A stretch of 42,613 bases of DNA from Bacteroidota bacterium (lineage in GTDB: Bacteria > Bacteroidota > Bacteroidia > Chitinophagales > Chitinophagaceae), in the NCBI GenBank assembly GCA_018267545.1, contig JAFDYG010000331.1, forward strand, positions 1-42,613, written 5' to 3'. The translations under genes and the position numbers were made by a program. This document shows, piece by piece, positions 42,077 through 42,613 of this stretch. Positions within the stretch are counted from its first letter, which is position 1. Each line of letters begins with the position of its first letter. The notes under the pieces are model-generated. The model saw only the letters and a program-made list of their open reading frames with translations, was not told where the DNA came from and searched no databases.

Positions 42077-42613
42077 TTATATCCATCTTCGATGTAACCA
42101 ACGGATTAGCCCTGGCGGCAAAAAGCTCACCGCATACATAGCGTAATTGTCCAGCCGCAGCGGATGCGCATAGATAGCCCTCGTCACATGCCACCGCGCC
42201 CTGGCCGGCCGGTAGTTTTCATGTAGAAACTTCTTCCCGCATAACGCATGATACGCTCCCTCCTTCACCCTCCTCGTCTCCTGACTCTGTATGATCGCCA
42301 GCAGCTCGTCCCCCTCCCCCTCCGTAATCGTCCCCCGCCGGATTACCTGCTGCTTTAATGAATTGAATCGCCGCCCCCTCCACTTCTCGTCGATCGTAGC
42401 CGAAGCCGGATTAATCCGCACCTGGATCAAGGCTTCCTCCAGGTTATGACAACGCCCCGACGCCAGCACCCTCACCCACAAAAAATAGTCTTCGAAATTA
42501 TGCGCCAGCAGCGAATACCCCCCCGCAGCAACAATCGCCTCCTTCCGGTACAACACGGCCGAATGTATAAACGGACAATGTTGATAAAGCCGCCCCACGA
42601 TCTCCTCATGCCC
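42077..42613 (-). CDS. Family 2 glycosyltransferase, 5'-truncated by window edge
   Basis: The frame is open from the window edge to the stop at 42077, giving 178 visible codons of the C-terminal part. The start seen at 42598 is only a GTG inside the gene; the frame reads GHEEI further upstream. The segment CPFIHSAVLYRKEAIVAAGGY, then HNFEDYFLWVRVLASG, matches the acceptor-side motif (ED near the catalytic base) of GT2 enzymes. A helical tail and LRLDNYAMYAVSFLPPGLIRWLHRR follow. It is upstream of and coupled to the GT4 gene. Confidence 0.85.
   Translation of the reverse strand, partial: GHEEIVGRLYQHCPFIHSAVLYRKEAIVAAGGYSLLAHNFEDYFLWVRVLASGRCHNLEEALIQVRINPASATIDEKWRGRRFNSLKQQVIRRGTITEGEGDELLAIIQSQETRRVKEGAYHALCGKKFLHENYRPARARWHVTRAIYAHPLRLDNYAMYAVSFLPPGLIRWLHRRWI

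Overview
The window looks like chromosome of a Bacteroidota bacterium, most likely a soil-type Chitinophagaceae (Chitinophaga-like). The evidence is a SusC/SusD pair, Bacteroidota-type promoters (TTTG or TTG, about 20 nt, then TATATTTG), several exported glycan enzymes (GH127, GH130, a GH123-like protein), weak Shine-Dalgarno signals, and dense gene packing with 1-47 nt overlaps. I see no tRNA, rRNA, CRISPR array, insertion sequence or phage gene. No gene-free stretch exceeds 300 bases.

Layout. (1) 1-1455: the end of a small membrane protein, two short XRE regulators and a receiver-only response regulator. (2) 1449-10619, almost all minus strand: GH127 and GH130 glycan enzymes, two small unknown proteins, dGTPase (dgt) with a clear promoter, an FAH-family enzyme of the keto-deoxy-sugar-acid dehydratase type, and a large GH123-like exported protein. 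(3) 10637-11308: a DUF6934-like gene with a 70-codon partner, a possible two-gene module. (4) 11413-22680: a divergent locus. SusC, SusD and an M14 metallocarboxypeptidase run leftward; an ATP-grasp ligase, a luciferase-like flavin monooxygenase and an exported tandem cyanophycinase-like (S51) protein run rightward. The two arms share a 161-nt intergenic region with two promoter-like elements and two dyads.

(5) 22634-42613: a surface-polysaccharide region. A leftward operon encodes an initiating sugar-phosphate transferase, two glycosyltransferases and an O-antigen ligase/polymerase-like protein. A wHTH-nucleotidyltransferase protein runs rightward next to it. A six-gene leftward operon follows with three radical SAM enzymes (two with B12-binding-like N-termini), two methyltransferases and a GT-C membrane glycosyltransferase. 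Next come a rightward methyltransferase/amidohydrolase pair, an orphan possibly related to flavin reductases, a rightward polysaccharide deacetylase/GNAT/glycosyltransferase trio, and two leftward glycosyltransferases, the last cut by the window edge.

The strongest candidate for an undescribed system is the divergent locus in region 4. A RagAB-like importer with a carboxypeptidase suggests peptide uptake. On the other arm, ligase, flavoenzyme and tandem S51 hydrolase are tightly linked. In the S51 protein the first domain has Gln at the position where the second keeps the expected catalytic Glu. The substrate is unknown. The whole window also has a C-rich, G-poor plus strand whichever strand is coding, which shapes codon use and produces many long false antisense frames.
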